In this document: positions 35,557-44,456 of the stretch, piece by piece | Layout of the letters: each line of letters opens with the position of its first letter | Numbering within the stretch: the stretch's first letter is position 1 | Source: Micromonospora yasonensis | GTDB taxonomy: Bacteria > Actinomycetota > Actinomycetes > Mycobacteriales > Micromonosporaceae | Direction of reading: 5' to 3' | NCBI RefSeq assembly: GCF_026013475.1 | Contig: NZ_JAPDPH010000003.1 | Coordinates: forward strand, 38,614 to 102,613 | Length of the DNA stretch: 64,000 bases | Notes under the pieces: generated by a model | Database searches by the model: none | Told to the model about the DNA's origin: nothing | What the model saw: only the letters and a program-made list of their open reading frames with translations | Made by a program: the position numbers and the translations under genes

Positions 35557-35610
35557 GATCAAGGAGTTTGCGTCAGATTTCCGAGCCGTTCCGACGCAAA
35601 CTCCTTGATC
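35557..35610. repeat. Palindromic repeat family B, copy 2
   Basis: Perfect 18-bp arms, GATCAAGGAGTTTGCGTC (35557-35574) with its complement at 35593-35610, and an 18-nt loop. It lies between the convergent ends of GtrA gene 2 and the PH-domain gene, so it is a likely bidirectional terminator. The same arm sequence is at 30903-30958. Confidence 0.85.
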
Positions 35611-35640
35611 ATCGCAGGCGGGATAGGGCGGAAGCCGGGA

Positions 35641-36213
35641 TCAGGCGGAGGGGTCGCGGAGGGGCTTGCCCTCGGCCATGTCGGCCAGGATCTCGCGCAT
35701 CTCGCCGTCGCCCAGGCTGTGCTTGTCGTGGTGGGCCTCGACCAACTCGTAGAGCTTCGTCTGCACCTTGTCCACGTGCGGTACGTCGGTGAGCACCGAC
35801 TGGCCCCGCTCACCCGCCGACTCGATGGTCAGGGTGCCGCAGCCGAGCAGCCGCTCGACGAACTTCTGGTGCATCGAGTGGTCGTTGATCCGGGTCAGCG
35901 GCAGGTCCCGACGGTTGCGGGAGAACACGCCCTCCTGGAGCAGCACCCGCTCGTTGGTGAAGAGGTAGTGGGTGGTACGCCAGACCAGGAACGGCCACAG
36001 ACCCAGCCAGAGCACCAGCACCAGGCCGAGCGCGGCGATCACGTAGAGCGCGATGGTGCCGCCGGTGCCGTCGGGCAGCAGGACCCAGCCCGCGACCACC
36101 GCCGCGACGGCGAGCACCAGCACCAGGATCGGCCGGATCAGGGCCTTCCAGTGCGGGTGCAGGTGCAGCACGACGTGCTCGTCCTCGGTGAGCACGTCTT
36201 CGGGGAACGCCAC
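35641..36213 (-). CDS. PH-domain (bPH2-like) membrane protein
   Basis: A protein of 190 residues. N-terminal LTEDEHVVLHLHPHWKALIRP leads into two membrane helices (about 30-48 and 58-78), then a bacterial pleckstrin-homology-like domain (WRTTHYLFTNERVLLQEGVFSRNRRDLPLTRI region) and a C-terminal acidic helix. This is the YdbS/YdbT-type family of unknown biochemical role. The GTG at 36213 follows GAGGAGG at the right distance. It lies downstream of birA on the same strand but is separated from it by a GGGGGCCC element. Confidence 0.88.
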   Translation of the reverse strand: MAFPEDVLTEDEHVVLHLHPHWKALIRPILVLVLAVAAVVAGWVLLPDGTGGTIALYVIAALGLVLVLWLGLWPFLVWRTTHYLFTNERVLLQEGVFSRNRRDLPLTRINDHSMHQKFVERLLGCGTLTIESAGERGQSVLTDVPHVDKVQTKLYELVEAHHDKHSLGDGEMREILADMAEGKPLRDPSA

Positions 36214-36321
36214 GGGAACCTCCTCGCAGAACAGGACGCGCTGACCGTAACCGGTCGACGCATCCCGCGGGATCGGCCACGCGGCCGGTGCCGCTGGCGG
36301 GGCGCCGCCACCGGGCGGCGT

Positions 36322-36372
36322 GTTAATAGGGGGCCCCTCCTCTACCGGAGGCGTTAACAGGGGGCCCTTTCT
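36322..36372. repeat. GGGGGCCC element, repeat family A copy 2 (variant)
   Basis: GTTAATAGGGGGCCCC and GTTAACAGGGGGCCC are direct copies about 31 nt apart, with a CCTCC/GGAGG hairpin between them. Each GGGGCCC core is itself self-complementary. It follows birA and probably ends its transcript. Other copies are at 5863-5905 and 58981-59031. Confidence 0.65.
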
Positions 36373-36373
36373 T

Positions 36374-37249
36374 TCACCGCAGGTGGAGCACGTCGCCAGC
36401 AGCGAGGCGCAACGGGCCGTCCGCCGCGTCGACCAGGAGCTGGCCGTCGGCGTCCACCCCGCTGGCGGTGCCGTGCACCTCCCGGCCGTCGGGGAGCAGC
36501 ACCCGGACCGGGCGCCCCACGGTGGCGCAGGCCGCCACGTACGCGTCCCGCAGCCCGCTGGCCACCGCGTCGCCGCCCGCCGAGCGCCACCGGTCGTACC
36601 AGTCGGCGAGGGCGCGGAGCAGGGCACGCAGCAGGGGATCCCGGTCGGTGGCGGCGGCCCCGGCGAGCTGGAGCGAGGTGGCCGGCAGCCCGGTCGGGTT
36701 CTCCGGCAGCTCGTCGGCACGGAGGGTGACGTTGAGGCCGATACCGACCACGATCGCGGGCGGCTGGGCTGGCGACTCGCCCGGCACCGCCTCGGCGAGC
36801 ACCCCGGCGCACTTGGCACCGTCGATCAGCAGGTCGTTGGGCCACTTCAGCCGGGCGTCCAGCTCCGCCAGCCGGACCACCGCCTCGACCAGGGCCACCC
36901 CGGCGAGCAGCGGCAGCCAGCCGTACCCCTGGGGTGGCACGGGCGACCAGCCACGCTCCGCGACGGCCTCGCCGGGGCGGAGCAGGACGCTCGTCGCGAT
37001 ACCGGCCCGGGGCGGCGACTGCCAGACCCGGCCGCGACGGCCCCGCCCGGCGGTCTGCCGCTCGGCGACCACCACGAGTCCCTCCGGCTCGCCGGCTCGC
37101 GCGGCCTCGACCACGTCCGCGTTGGTGGAGCCGGTCTCGGCGCGCAGCTCCAGCCGGCGCCACGGTCCGTGCGGGGCGACCAGCGCGCGCCGCAGCCGGG
37201 CCGCCGACAGCGGCGGGCGGTCCAGATCCGTGTACGGCGAGCCGGGCAT
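36374..37249 (-). CDS. birA: Biotin--[acetyl-CoA carboxylase] ligase
   Basis: Attaches biotin to the carboxylase alpha subunit through biotinyl-AMP. The 291-residue product is monofunctional, without the N-terminal DNA-binding domain of E. coli BirA. Motifs are STNADV, the biotin loop [29 protein letters not shown] and VVGIGLNV. It is divergent from accB across 98 nt, and a -10-like TAGGCT lies 6 nt before its ATG. Its substrate in this window is the biotin domain of the protein encoded at 55553-57304. Confidence 0.95.
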   Translation of the reverse strand: MPGSPYTDLDRPPLSAARLRRALVAPHGPWRRLELRAETGSTNADVVEAARAGEPEGLVVVAERQTAGRGRRGRVWQSPPRAGIATSVLLRPGEAVAERGWSPVPPQGYGWLPLLAGVALVEAVVRLAELDARLKWPNDLLIDGAKCAGVLAEAVPGESPAQPPAIVVGIGLNVTLRADELPENPTGLPATSLQLAGAAATDRDPLLRALLRALADWYDRWRSAGGDAVASGLRDAYVAACATVGRPVRVLLPDGREVHGTASGVDADGQLLVDAADGPLRLAAGDVLHLR

Positions 37250-37255
37250 CCCGTC

Positions 37256-37261
37256 AGCCTA
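37256..37261 (-). promoter_or_regulatory. -10 box of birA, probable leaderless transcript
   Basis: TAGGCT on the minus strand ends 6 nt before the ATG at 37249. Confidence 0.45.
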
Positions 37262-37335
37262 CGGCCCGACACCGTGCCGGTCGCTGGGAAGCCGGTGAGG
37301 CGCACTGCACAGCGGCACCCGACCTGAACCATCGT

Positions 37336-37341
37336 TATATT
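37336..37341 (+). promoter_or_regulatory. -10 box of accB, probable leaderless transcript
   Basis: TATATT ends 6 nt before the GTG at 37348, one of the best -10 matches in the window. Confidence 0.55.
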
Positions 37342-37347
37342 CCGTGG

Positions 37348-38931
37348 GTGACTACCGAGACCGGGATCAACATCCACACGACCGCCGGGAAGCTGGCGGA
37401 CCTGGAGCGGCGGCTCGACGAGGCGGTGCACGCCGGGTCGGCGCGGGCGGTCGAGAAGCAGCACGCGCGGGGCAAGAAGACCGCCCGGGAGCGGATCGAG
37501 ATGCTCCTCGACGAGGGCTCGTTCGTCGAGATGGACGAGTTCGCCCGGCACCGCTCGACCAACTTCGGGCTGGCGAAGACCCGGCCGTACGGAGACGGCG
37601 TGGTGACCGGCTACGGCACGGTGGACGGCCGGCAGGTCTGCGTCTTCGCGCAGGACTTCACCGTCTTCGGCGGCTCCCTCGGCGAGGTCTTCGGCGAGAA
37701 GATCGTCAAGGTGATGGACCTGGCCATGAAGATCGGTTGCCCGGTCATCGGCATCAACGACTCGGGGGGCGCGCGGATCCAGGAGGGGGTCGCCTCGCTC
37801 GGCCTCTACGGCGAGATCTTCTTCCGCAACGTCCGGGCCAGCGGCGTCATCCCGCAGATCTCCCTGATCATGGGCCCCTGCGCCGGCGGCGCGGTCTACT
37901 CCCCGGCGGTCACCGACTTCACCGTGATGGTCGACCAGACCTCGCACATGTTCATCACCGGCCCCGACGTGATCAAGACGGTCACCGGCGAGGACGTGGG
38001 CATGGAGGAGCTGGGCGGCGCCCGTACCCACAACGCCCGCAGCGGCAACGCGCACTACCTCGGCACCGACGAGGAGGACGCCATCGAGTACGTCAAGGCG
38101 CTGCTGTCGTACCTGCCGTCGAACAACCTGGACGAGCCGCCGATCTTCGCCGCCCCGGCCGAGCTGGACATCACCGACGCGGACCGGGAGCTGGACACGC
38201 TGATCCCGGACTCGGCGAACCAGCCGTACGACATGCACCGGGTGATCGAGCACGTCCTCGACGACGGCGAGTTCCTCGAGGTCCAGCCCCTGTACGCGCA
38301 GAACATCGTGGTCGGCTTCGGCCGGGTCGAGGGCCGCCCGGTGGGCGTGGTCGCCAACCAGCCGATGCAGTTCGCCGGCACCCTCGACATCGCCGCCTCG
38401 GAGAAGGCCGCCCGGTTCGTGCGGACCTGCGACGCGTTCAACATCCCGGTGCTGACCTTCGTGGACGTACCCGGGTTCCTCCCCGGCACCGGCCAGGAGT
38501 GGGACGGCATCATCCGGCGTGGCGCCAAGCTCATCTACGCGTACGCCGAGGCCACCGTCCCGAAGGTCACCGTGATCACCCGCAAGGCGTACGGCGGCGC
38601 GTACGACGTGATGGGCTCCAAGCACCTCGGCGCCGACCTGAACTTCGCCTGGCCCACCGCGCAGATCGCGGTGATGGGCGCGCAGGGCGCGGTGAACATC
38701 CTCTACCGCTCCGAGCTGGCCAACGCCGAGGACCCGGCCGCCGTCCGGGCCGAGAAGATCGCCGAGTACGAGGACACCCTGGCCAACCCGTACATCGCCG
38801 CCGAGCGCGGGTACGTCGACGGGGTGATCCCGCCGCACGAGACCCGTACCCAGATCGTCCGGGCGCTGCGGGTGCTGCGCACCAAGCGCGAGACCCTGCC
38901 GCCAAAGAAGCACGGCAACATCCCGCTCTGA
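37348..38931 (+). CDS. accB: Acyl-CoA carboxylase beta subunit (carboxyltransferase)
   Basis: Transfers the carboxyl group from biotin to acetyl- or propionyl-CoA, giving malonyl- or methylmalonyl-CoA for fatty acid and polyketide synthesis. The 527-residue product has both crotonase-like halves: [16 protein letters not shown] and [12 protein letters not shown] in the N-half, [32 protein letters not shown] and [14 protein letters not shown] in the C-half. The GTG at 37348 is supported by TATATT upstream. In many actinomycetes accE follows directly; here it is about 7.9 kb away at 46819. The alpha subunit is at 55553. Chain-length preference cannot be read by eye. Confidence 0.95.
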   Translation: MTTETGINIHTTAGKLADLERRLDEAVHAGSARAVEKQHARGKKTARERIEMLLDEGSFVEMDEFARHRSTNFGLAKTRPYGDGVVTGYGTVDGRQVCVFAQDFTVFGGSLGEVFGEKIVKVMDLAMKIGCPVIGINDSGGARIQEGVASLGLYGEIFFRNVRASGVIPQISLIMGPCAGGAVYSPAVTDFTVMVDQTSHMFITGPDVIKTVTGEDVGMEELGGARTHNARSGNAHYLGTDEEDAIEYVKALLSYLPSNNLDEPPIFAAPAELDITDADRELDTLIPDSANQPYDMHRVIEHVLDDGEFLEVQPLYAQNIVVGFGRVEGRPVGVVANQPMQFAGTLDIAASEKAARFVRTCDAFNIPVLTFVDVPGFLPGTGQEWDGIIRRGAKLIYAYAEATVPKVTVITRKAYGGAYDVMGSKHLGADLNFAWPTAQIAVMGAQGAVNILYRSELANAEDPAAVRAEKIAEYEDTLANPYIAAERGYVDGVIPPHETRTQIVRALRVLRTKRETLPPKKHGNIPL

Positions 38932-38984
38932 CCGACCCCGCGGCCGGCTCCCACCGTCCACCGGCGGGGGCCGGTCCGTCCGCG

Positions 38985-39872
38985 TCAGCAGCGTGGGTTG
39001 GCGGCGGGGCACAGCCGTGCGGCGGCGCCTCGGGCCAGCGTCCGTAGCTGCTGATCGGTGGTCCAGGGCACGACGCCGGTCGGGTACACCATCCCGCCCA
39101 TATCGGGCATGATCACCGTGACGAGGTCACCGACCTGGACGACCACGCGTACGTCGAGCTTCTGGTCGGGTCGGACGATGTGCCCGCTCGTCCCCTGTGA
39201 CTCGGTGTGTCGCAGCACGACGGCACGATCGCCGGCGAAGCCCCGGTCCGTGATCTGCCAACGATGCAGGACCGGTGTCGCGTTCCGCTGCGCCGGCGGC
39301 GCCTGCCAGGTCGCGCAGAGCGCGACGAACCGGTCGAGGTCGTCGAACACCCGGCGGGCCGTGCCGGGGACCGTCCGGTAGACGTCCTGGGCGAGCACCG
39401 GCCGCGGGGTGTTGCTCTGCCCCGCCGCCAGGTTCTCCAGCAGGTTCTGCGACCGGGAATAGCGCGAGGCCACCGGCTGCACCGCCGCCCCGTGGGACCG
39501 GGCACACGTCTCGAGCCAGGTGTCGACCCGGACCGGCTCACCCAGGCCCGACTCGCCGAGTTGGATGTCGGCCGTCGCTTCCAGCGTCTTCATGGCCGGG
39601 TCGGCACGCGACAGCAGCGCCTCGGCGGGTACCTCCGCGCTCGCCGCGACGGGCGGACGCGCCAGTGGCAAGGATGTCCGCCCCGGACCGGGCGGCTCGG
39701 CCACCGCGACGGCCGTACCCCCGGCGACCACCAGCACGGCCACCGCCGCCGCCATCGCCGTACGCCGGCTGCGGCGCCGGGCGCGGCCCCGCAGCTCGGT
39801 CGGCTCCGGCCAGCGGACGTCTGCCAACTGCCGGTGCACCAGTTCCACGAACCTCAGGTCGTCGTCACGCAT
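38985..39872 (-). CDS. Membrane-anchored partner of an ECF sigma factor
   Basis: A protein of 295 residues. A cytoplasmic N-terminal segment of about 35 residues ends in a basic run (RRRSRR) before one membrane helix (AMAAAVAVLVVAGGTAVAVA). The large extracytoplasmic part has four or more cysteines, including two near the very end (LCPAANPRC), which might form disulphides. The gene starts within the last codons of the sigma factor gene (8-nt overlap), the usual arrangement for an anti-sigma or sensor partner. No zinc-binding HxxxCxxC motif is visible, so it is not a classical ZAS anti-sigma; it resembles the CU044_5270-type membrane proteins encoded with SigE-family factors. Confidence 0.75.
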   Translation of the reverse strand: MRDDDLRFVELVHRQLADVRWPEPTELRGRARRRSRRTAMAAAVAVLVVAGGTAVAVAEPPGPGRTSLPLARPPVAASAEVPAEALLSRADPAMKTLEATADIQLGESGLGEPVRVDTWLETCARSHGAAVQPVASRYSRSQNLLENLAAGQSNTPRPVLAQDVYRTVPGTARRVFDDLDRFVALCATWQAPPAQRNATPVLHRWQITDRGFAGDRAVVLRHTESQGTSGHIVRPDQKLDVRVVVQVGDLVTVIMPDMGGMVYPTGVVPWTTDQQLRTLARGAAARLCPAANPRC

Positions 39873-40365
39873 CTGCGGCTTCCTCCAGATCCACGACCGC
39901 GAGCAGCCCGGCGAGCGCTGCGCGCCCTCGGGAGAGCCGCGCCTTCACCGTGCCGACCGGGGCCGCCGTCTCCCGAGCGACCTCGGCCACCGGCATGCCG
40001 AGCAGGTAGTAGAGCGCGATAGCGGTGCGCTGCTCCTCGGGCAGCCGGCGCAGCGCGGCCACCACCTCGACCGTGTCGGTACCGGGGGCCGGGACGCTCT
40101 CCTCGGCCCCGTGCCGCAGATAGGCGCGGGCCCTGCTGCGCAGGCTGCGCCAGCGGCTCACCGCGATACGGCTGGCCACCACCCGCACCCACGCCTCCGG
40201 GTCGTCGTACCCGCTCACCGTCGACCAGCGCTGCCAGGCCCGGATGTACGCCTCCTGCACGGCGTCCTGGGCCTCGGCCACGTTGCCGGTGAGCACGTAG
40301 ACGAAGCCGAGCAACCGTTGCCGGCTGCTCCGGTAGAAGTCGTCGAACCCGTCGACGTCCGGCAC
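39865..40365 (-). CDS. SigE-family ECF RNA polymerase sigma factor
   Basis: A protein of 166 residues with sigma-2 (FDDFYRSSRQRLLGFVYVLTGNVAEAQDAVQEAYIRAWQRW) and sigma-4 (LRRLPEEQRTAIALYYLLGMPVAEVARETAAPVGTVKARLSRGRAAL). Spacing and wording match the actinobacterial SigE family that is encoded with a membrane partner. The GTG at 40365 follows GGGGGAGG. Regulon unknown. The downstream membrane gene overlaps by 8 nt and is probably its regulator. Confidence 0.93.
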   Translation of the reverse strand: MPDVDGFDDFYRSSRQRLLGFVYVLTGNVAEAQDAVQEAYIRAWQRWSTVSGYDDPEAWVRVVASRIAVSRWRSLRSRARAYLRHGAEESVPAPGTDTVEVVAALRRLPEEQRTAIALYYLLGMPVAEVARETAAPVGTVKARLSRGRAALAGLLAVVDLEEAADA

Positions 40366-40428
40366 GCTGTTACCTCCCCCGTGGCGGTCGCAGGGGAAAC
40401 GCCTGGCGCGCGGGGTGCGGTTGCCGGG

Positions 40429-41412
40429 TCAGCCGACCATTTTCTCCAGTTCGGCGACAGGGAAGCCGCCGGCCGGGATGCGCTCGCGTGCCGCCCGGCG
40501 GACGGCGGCCTGGACGGCCGCGTTCGCCGGGGTCGGTACGCCGTGCAGCCGGCCGAGCAGCACGATCTCGCCGTTGAGGTGGTCGGCCTCGGCAGACCCC
40601 GTGCCCCGGGCCAGGCTCTGCCAGGTGGAGCCGCCGGCCCGCTCCTCGCCGTCGACCGGCCGGTGCTGGACCTGGTCACCCCGCCCGGCGGCCTCCTCGT
40701 CCTCGGTGGTGTGCGGGATGCCGGCGGCGGCCAGCGCCGCCTCTCCCTCGGCGCGTACCCGCTTCGCGAGCGGCTCGGGGACGTCCCGGCCGAACAGGGC
40801 CTGCAGGCCGTTGACCAGGTTGCCGAGCAACTTGCCGTACTTCCAGCGCATCACGTCGTCGCGGACCGGGGCGACGAACCCGGCGGCGGTCAGGTCGCCG
40901 GCCACCGCCCGGCTGGTGTCGTCCGATCCGGACGGGTACCGGCCGAGGTGGAGCATCCCCGGGTGCGGGTACCCGTTGGCGACGACCACGCCCGGTTCGA
41001 GGTGGGTGGCGGGCAGCCACACGCAGACCGGGTGCACCCGGGCGAAGAGCCGCAGCGCGGCCCGCTCGTTGGCGACGCCGTTCTGGGCGAGCACGATCGG
41101 CAGGCGCTCGCCCGCCGTGCCGCCGCCCTCGACCGGAGCGTCCACCCAGGTGGCCAGCGCGGCCTCGGTGTCCTGCGACTTCACGGTCAGCACCAGCACC
41201 GTGTCGGCGGGCAGCGGGCGCTCGTCGGGCCCGGCCACCGCGGGCAGCCGGCGGGTCACCGTGCCGTCCGGCGTCCGCAGGGTCAGGCCCCGCTGCTGGA
41301 GCGCGGCCAGGTGCGCGCCGCGGGCCACCAGCGTCACGTCGCGGCCGGCCTCTCCCAGCCGTACGCCGATGGTGCCGCCGACCGCGCCCGCTCCGATGAT
41401 CAGGTACCGCAT
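40429..41412 (-). CDS. panE: 2-dehydropantoate 2-reductase family protein
   Basis: NADPH-dependent reduction of ketopantoate to pantoate in vitamin B5 synthesis is the family activity. The 327-residue product has the Rossmann motif GAGAVGGTIG, LTVKSQDT, LAQNGVANE, and the catalytic Lys region RWKYGKLLGNLVNG. The C-terminal domain is helical, with a loop near EDEEAAGRGDQVQHRPVDGEERAGG that is longer than in the E. coli enzyme. The family contains paralogues of other function, so the exact substrate is not certain. ATG at 41412; a CAGAAT 7 nt upstream could be a -10. The methyltransferase gene lies 25 nt upstream on the same strand. Confidence 0.85.
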   Translation of the reverse strand: MRYLIIGAGAVGGTIGVRLGEAGRDVTLVARGAHLAALQQRGLTLRTPDGTVTRRLPAVAGPDERPLPADTVLVLTVKSQDTEAALATWVDAPVEGGGTAGERLPIVLAQNGVANERAALRLFARVHPVCVWLPATHLEPGVVVANGYPHPGMLHLGRYPSGSDDTSRAVAGDLTAAGFVAPVRDDVMRWKYGKLLGNLVNGLQALFGRDVPEPLAKRVRAEGEAALAAAGIPHTTEDEEAAGRGDQVQHRPVDGEERAGGSTWQSLARGTGSAEADHLNGEIVLLGRLHGVPTPANAAVQAAVRRAARERIPAGGFPVAELEKMVG

Positions 41413-41437
41413 CTGTCCGATTCTGCCCGGTGCCGGG

Positions 41438-42040
41438 TCAGGCCGCCTCGGCGAGGTGGCACAGCCAGCGCTGGCCGTGGTCCGACACGTCACTGCGCTG
41501 TCGCAGCGGGGCGAACCCGGCCACCCGCAGCAGGTCCTCGACCTCCTCGGCCCGGTACCAGGCGAAGAAGCGGTCGGCGCGCTCCCCGGGCCAGCGTTCC
41601 CAGCCCTCCCCCTCGCCCTCCTTGACGCTGAGCAACAGCGGGCCGCCCGGGCGGAGCACCCGCCGGATGCCGGCGAGGGCGGCCGGCGCGGCGGCCCTGG
41701 GCAGGTGCAGCAGGGCGGCCGAGCACCAGACCCCGCCGACCGTGCCGGCGCGGAACGGCAGCCGCAGCAGGTCACCCTGCACCAGCGGCGCGCCCACCCG
41801 GCCGGCCTCGCGCAGCATCGCCGCGGAGAGGTCGAGGCCGATCGGCGCCGCGCCCCGGCCGGCCCAGAAGGCGAGGTCGCGCCCGGTTCCGCAGCCGAGG
41901 TCGAGCAGCGGCCCGGCCAGCCGGCGCCCGAACTCGTCGGCCAGCGCCCGGTACGTCGCGGGCACCTCCGGGTTGCGCGCCGCGAAGTCCGCCGCGATCC
42001 GGTCGTACGCGGCCCGGTTCCGGGCGGTCACCTCGTTCAC
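41438..42040 (-). CDS. Class I SAM-dependent methyltransferase
   Basis: A protein of 200 residues with motif I LLDLGCGTGRDLAFWA, motif II IGLDLSAAML, VQGDLLRLPFRAGTVGGVWC and the post-motif VLRPGGPLLLSVK. Small size and the Methyltransf_11/25-like pattern give no substrate. The GTG at 42040 (MNEVTARNRAAYD) is typical of this group. The gene sits between panE (25 nt downstream) and the M50 peptidase gene (33 nt upstream) in a run of same-strand genes that may be partly co-transcribed. Confidence 0.85.
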   Translation of the reverse strand: MNEVTARNRAAYDRIAADFAARNPEVPATYRALADEFGRRLAGPLLDLGCGTGRDLAFWAGRGAAPIGLDLSAAMLREAGRVGAPLVQGDLLRLPFRAGTVGGVWCSAALLHLPRAAAPAALAGIRRVLRPGGPLLLSVKEGEGEGWERWPGERADRFFAWYRAEEVEDLLRVAGFAPLRQRSDVSDHGQRWLCHLAEAA

Positions 42041-42073
42041 GGCCGGGCAGCCTCCCTCGTCCTCGGTGGGGCG

Positions 42074-42817
42074 TCAGATCGTGAGGCCGGCGTCGGTGAG
42101 GATCGGGCCGGCGAGCAGCAGCGCGCCGGCGGCCAGCGCGGCCAGGCTGGCCAGCATGAAGACACCCACCCAGAACAGCGGCGGGAACGGGGTGAGCCGG
42201 GCGAGCTGGTCCGCGTCGGACTCTGGCATCCGGCCCCGGCTGCGCAGCCGCTGCAGCTCCACGACCGGGCGTACGCCGCCGAGCAGCAGGAACCACACCG
42301 AGGTCCAGGCGAAGGCGGCCTGCACCTGCGGGGACGTGTACCACGAGACGGCGAGCACCACGCCGCCGGTGACCAGCAGGGACAGCACGCCGAACACGTT
42401 GCGGATCATGATCAGCATGGCCAGCAGCAGCGCCACGGCGACCCACAGCAGCAGGGTGATCCGGTTGCCGGCGAGCAGCCAGGCCCCGGCGAAACCGACC
42501 AACGACGGGGCCACGTACCCGGCGAGCAGGGTGAAGATCATTCCCGGGCCGCTGGGGCGGCCCGCCGAGAGGGTCAGCCCGGAGGTGTCCGAGTGCAGCC
42601 GGATGCCGCGCAGCTTCCGGCCGGTGAGCCGCGCGGTCAGCGCGTGGCCGCCCTCGTGGGCGATGGTCACCGCGTTGCGGGCGATCCGCCAGGGCAGCCG
42701 GGTGGCGACCACGAGGACCGCGACGAGGGCGGTGAGCAGGACCAGCAGCGGCGGCGGGTCCGGCTGCGCGCTCATCAGTTTGTCCCAGATGGTGGTCAGG
42801 CCGTCGATCAGGGGCAT
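42074..42817 (-). CDS. M50-family membrane metallopeptidase
   Basis: A protein of 247 residues with about six to seven membrane helices. The zinc motif HEGGH lies in VTIAHEGGHALTARL at about 53-57 of the sequence, as in the M50B peptidases related to site-2 proteases. The third ligand is not obvious by eye. Substrates unknown; adjacent sigma/anti-sigma genes make a role in signalling attractive but unproven. The ATG at 42817 has TAGGCT 8 nt upstream and no ribosome site. It is divergent from the Uma2 gene. Confidence 0.85.
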   Translation of the reverse strand: MPLIDGLTTIWDKLMSAQPDPPPLLVLLTALVAVLVVATRLPWRIARNAVTIAHEGGHALTARLTGRKLRGIRLHSDTSGLTLSAGRPSGPGMIFTLLAGYVAPSLVGFAGAWLLAGNRITLLLWVAVALLLAMLIMIRNVFGVLSLLVTGGVVLAVSWYTSPQVQAAFAWTSVWFLLLGGVRPVVELQRLRSRGRMPESDADQLARLTPFPPLFWVGVFMLASLAALAAGALLLAGPILTDAGLTI

Positions 42818-42917
42818 GGGCGGGGAGCCTACCGCCCCGACCTGTGTCGTTCGTCGGGCGCGGCCTCGTATCGTGTGAGACTGACCGGGCGGCGAACGGA
42901 GCGGGAGGTGAACGCCG

Positions 42918-43517
42918 GTGAGCGCGGCCCCCATTGAGCCCTTCGAGCCCCTTGGCCAGCAGGTCGGCCCCTGGACCGAGGCCGACTACTTCGCCATGGG
43001 CGAGAGCCGCAGCCGGATCGAGCTGCTCGACGGGAGCCTGATCGTGAGTCCTGCCCCGAGCAAGCGACACCAACTGGTGTCGTGGAACCTGGTGGACAGC
43101 CTACGGCCCGCCGTCCGACCACATGGGCTGCTGGTGTTCGAGGCGGTGAACGTCCGGCTCGGGGCGAATCGGATCGTCATTCCCGACGTGGTGGTGGCGG
43201 ACACGGACGACGAGGGCACCGTCATCGAGGCGGGTGAGGTACGGCTGGTGTGCGAGATCGTCTCGCCCGGCAACGCCGCCGCCGATCGTCTGGTCAAGAT
43301 GCAGCTCTACGCGATCGCCCGGATCGCCTGGTACCTGCTGATGGAGCAGGACGGGGACAGCCACTCCCTGCGGCTGCACCGGCTCGACGGCGGGCACTAC
43401 GTCGAGGACCGGGTCGCGAAGGCCGGGGAAAGGCTGAGCATCACCGAGCCCTTCCGCTGGGCACTCGACCCGGCCACGCTCCGCAGAGGCGACCCGAAGT
43501 CACCGGGAGAGCGATGA
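42918..43517 (+). CDS. Uma2-family (DUF820) putative restriction-like endonuclease
   Basis: A protein of 199 residues of the PD-(D/E)XK superfamily. Core motifs are [27 protein letters not shown] with the Asp, [22 protein letters not shown] with the Glu-x-Ile and Lys, and the family ending WYLLME. Uma2 proteins are abundant in cyanobacteria and actinomycetes; function in the cell is unknown. The GTG at 42918 follows GGGAGGTG. It stands alone and is divergent from the M50 peptidase gene. Confidence 0.9.
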   Translation: MSAAPIEPFEPLGQQVGPWTEADYFAMGESRSRIELLDGSLIVSPAPSKRHQLVSWNLVDSLRPAVRPHGLLVFEAVNVRLGANRIVIPDVVVADTDDEGTVIEAGEVRLVCEIVSPGNAAADRLVKMQLYAIARIAWYLLMEQDGDSHSLRLHRLDGGHYVEDRVAKAGERLSITEPFRWALDPATLRRGDPKSPGER

Positions 43518-43576
43518 CGCTCGTCGATGAAAATTTCCTTAAGCCCTCTTGCGATCTTGGTTAGTTACCTCCAAGT

Positions 43577-43602
43577 ATGGTCGTCAATCAATCGACGACC
43601 AT
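43577..43602 (+). promoter_or_regulatory. Inverted repeat before the GH25 gene
   Basis: ATGGTCGTC (43577-43585) pairs with GACGACCAT (43594-43602) across 8 nt, a few bases before the GGAGG ribosome site at 43602-43606. Either an operator or a leader hairpin that affects initiation. The less GC-rich stretch 43530-43575 is the likely promoter. Confidence 0.45.
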
Positions 43603-43612
43603 GGAGGCTTCA

Positions 43613-44362
43613 ATGGTCCGCAGACTGTCCGTACGCCGGCTGCTCGCCACCGGTCTCACCGTCGTCGCCACCGCGGCGGCGGCCCTCGTCGCCACCGCCG
43701 CCCCGGCGGCCGCAGCGACCACCCCCGGCATCGATGTCTCGAACTACCAGGGCGCGATCAACTGGACCAGCGTCCGGAACGCGGGCATCCAGTTCGCCTT
43801 CATCAAGGCCACCGAGGGCACCAGCTACAAGGACCCGAGGTTCAACACCAACTACCCCAACGCCTACTACGCCGGCGTGATCCGGGGCGCGTACCACTTC
43901 GCCCGGCCGAACCTCTCCGGCGGCGCAGCGCAGGCCGACTTCCTGGTCAACAACGGCGGTGCCTGGTCGGCCGACAGCCGGACCCTGCCTGCCGCGCTCG
44001 ACCTGGAGGCCAACCCCTACGCCGGCGGCTACTGCTACGGCCTGAGCACCTCGGGGATGCGCACCTGGATCAGCGACTTCGTCAACCGGTACAAGGCCCG
44101 CACCAGCCGGTATGCGGTCATCTACACCACCACCAGCTGGTGGAACACCTGCACCGGCAGCTGGAGCGCCCCGTGGGCCAACAACCCGTTGTGGATCGCC
44201 TGCTGGTGCGGCTCGGCCGGCACCCTGCCGGCCGGCGCCCCCTTCTGGAGCTTCTGGCAGTACACCAGCAGCGGCACGGTCTCCGGGATCAGCGGCAACG
44301 TCGACCGGAACTACTGGAACGGTGACCGGACCCGGCTGATCGCCCTCGCCAACAACACCTGA
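43613..44362 (+). CDS. Secreted GH25 muramidase (lysozyme-like)
   Basis: A protein of 249 residues. The signal peptide covers about 1-35 (LLATGLTVVATAAAALVATAAPAAAA). The GH25 domain opens with GIDVSNYQGAINW (Asp 41) and has the catalytic pair in ALDLEAN (Asp 130, Glu 132). WQYTSSGTVSGISGNVDRNYW closes the fold, as in Streptomyces cellosyl-type enzymes. It cuts the glycan of peptidoglycan outside the cell. I chose the ATG at 43613 because GGAGG lies 6 nt upstream; ATGs at 43577 and 43601 are in frame, but the first sits in the inverted repeat. A strong terminator follows. Confidence 0.93.
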   Translation: MVRRLSVRRLLATGLTVVATAAAALVATAAPAAAATTPGIDVSNYQGAINWTSVRNAGIQFAFIKATEGTSYKDPRFNTNYPNAYYAGVIRGAYHFARPNLSGGAAQADFLVNNGGAWSADSRTLPAALDLEANPYAGGYCYGLSTSGMRTWISDFVNRYKARTSRYAVIYTTTSWWNTCTGSWSAPWANNPLWIACWCGSAGTLPAGAPFWSFWQYTSSGTVSGISGNVDRNYWNGDRTRLIALANNT

Positions 44363-44381
44363 CAGCCCTGACAATGAGGTC

Positions 44382-44435
44382 GGCGGCAGCGGGACGGGCT
44401 ATCACCGTGGGTCGATAGCCGGTCCCGCTGCCGCC
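44382..44435. terminator. Strong hairpin terminator between GH25 and a convergent small gene
   Basis: A stem of about 20 bp (GGCGGCAGCGGGAC with GTCCCGCTGCCGCC plus further pairs, one bulge) between 44382-44402 and 44415-44435. Confidence 0.85.
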
Positions 44436-44456
44436 ACCGTCGTGTGTGGTGCCCGG

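Noticed and set aside
42918..43517. Restriction-modification system around the Uma2 nuclease
   Set aside because: No DNA methyltransferase or specificity gene next to it; the methyltransferase at 41438-42040 is a small-molecule type.
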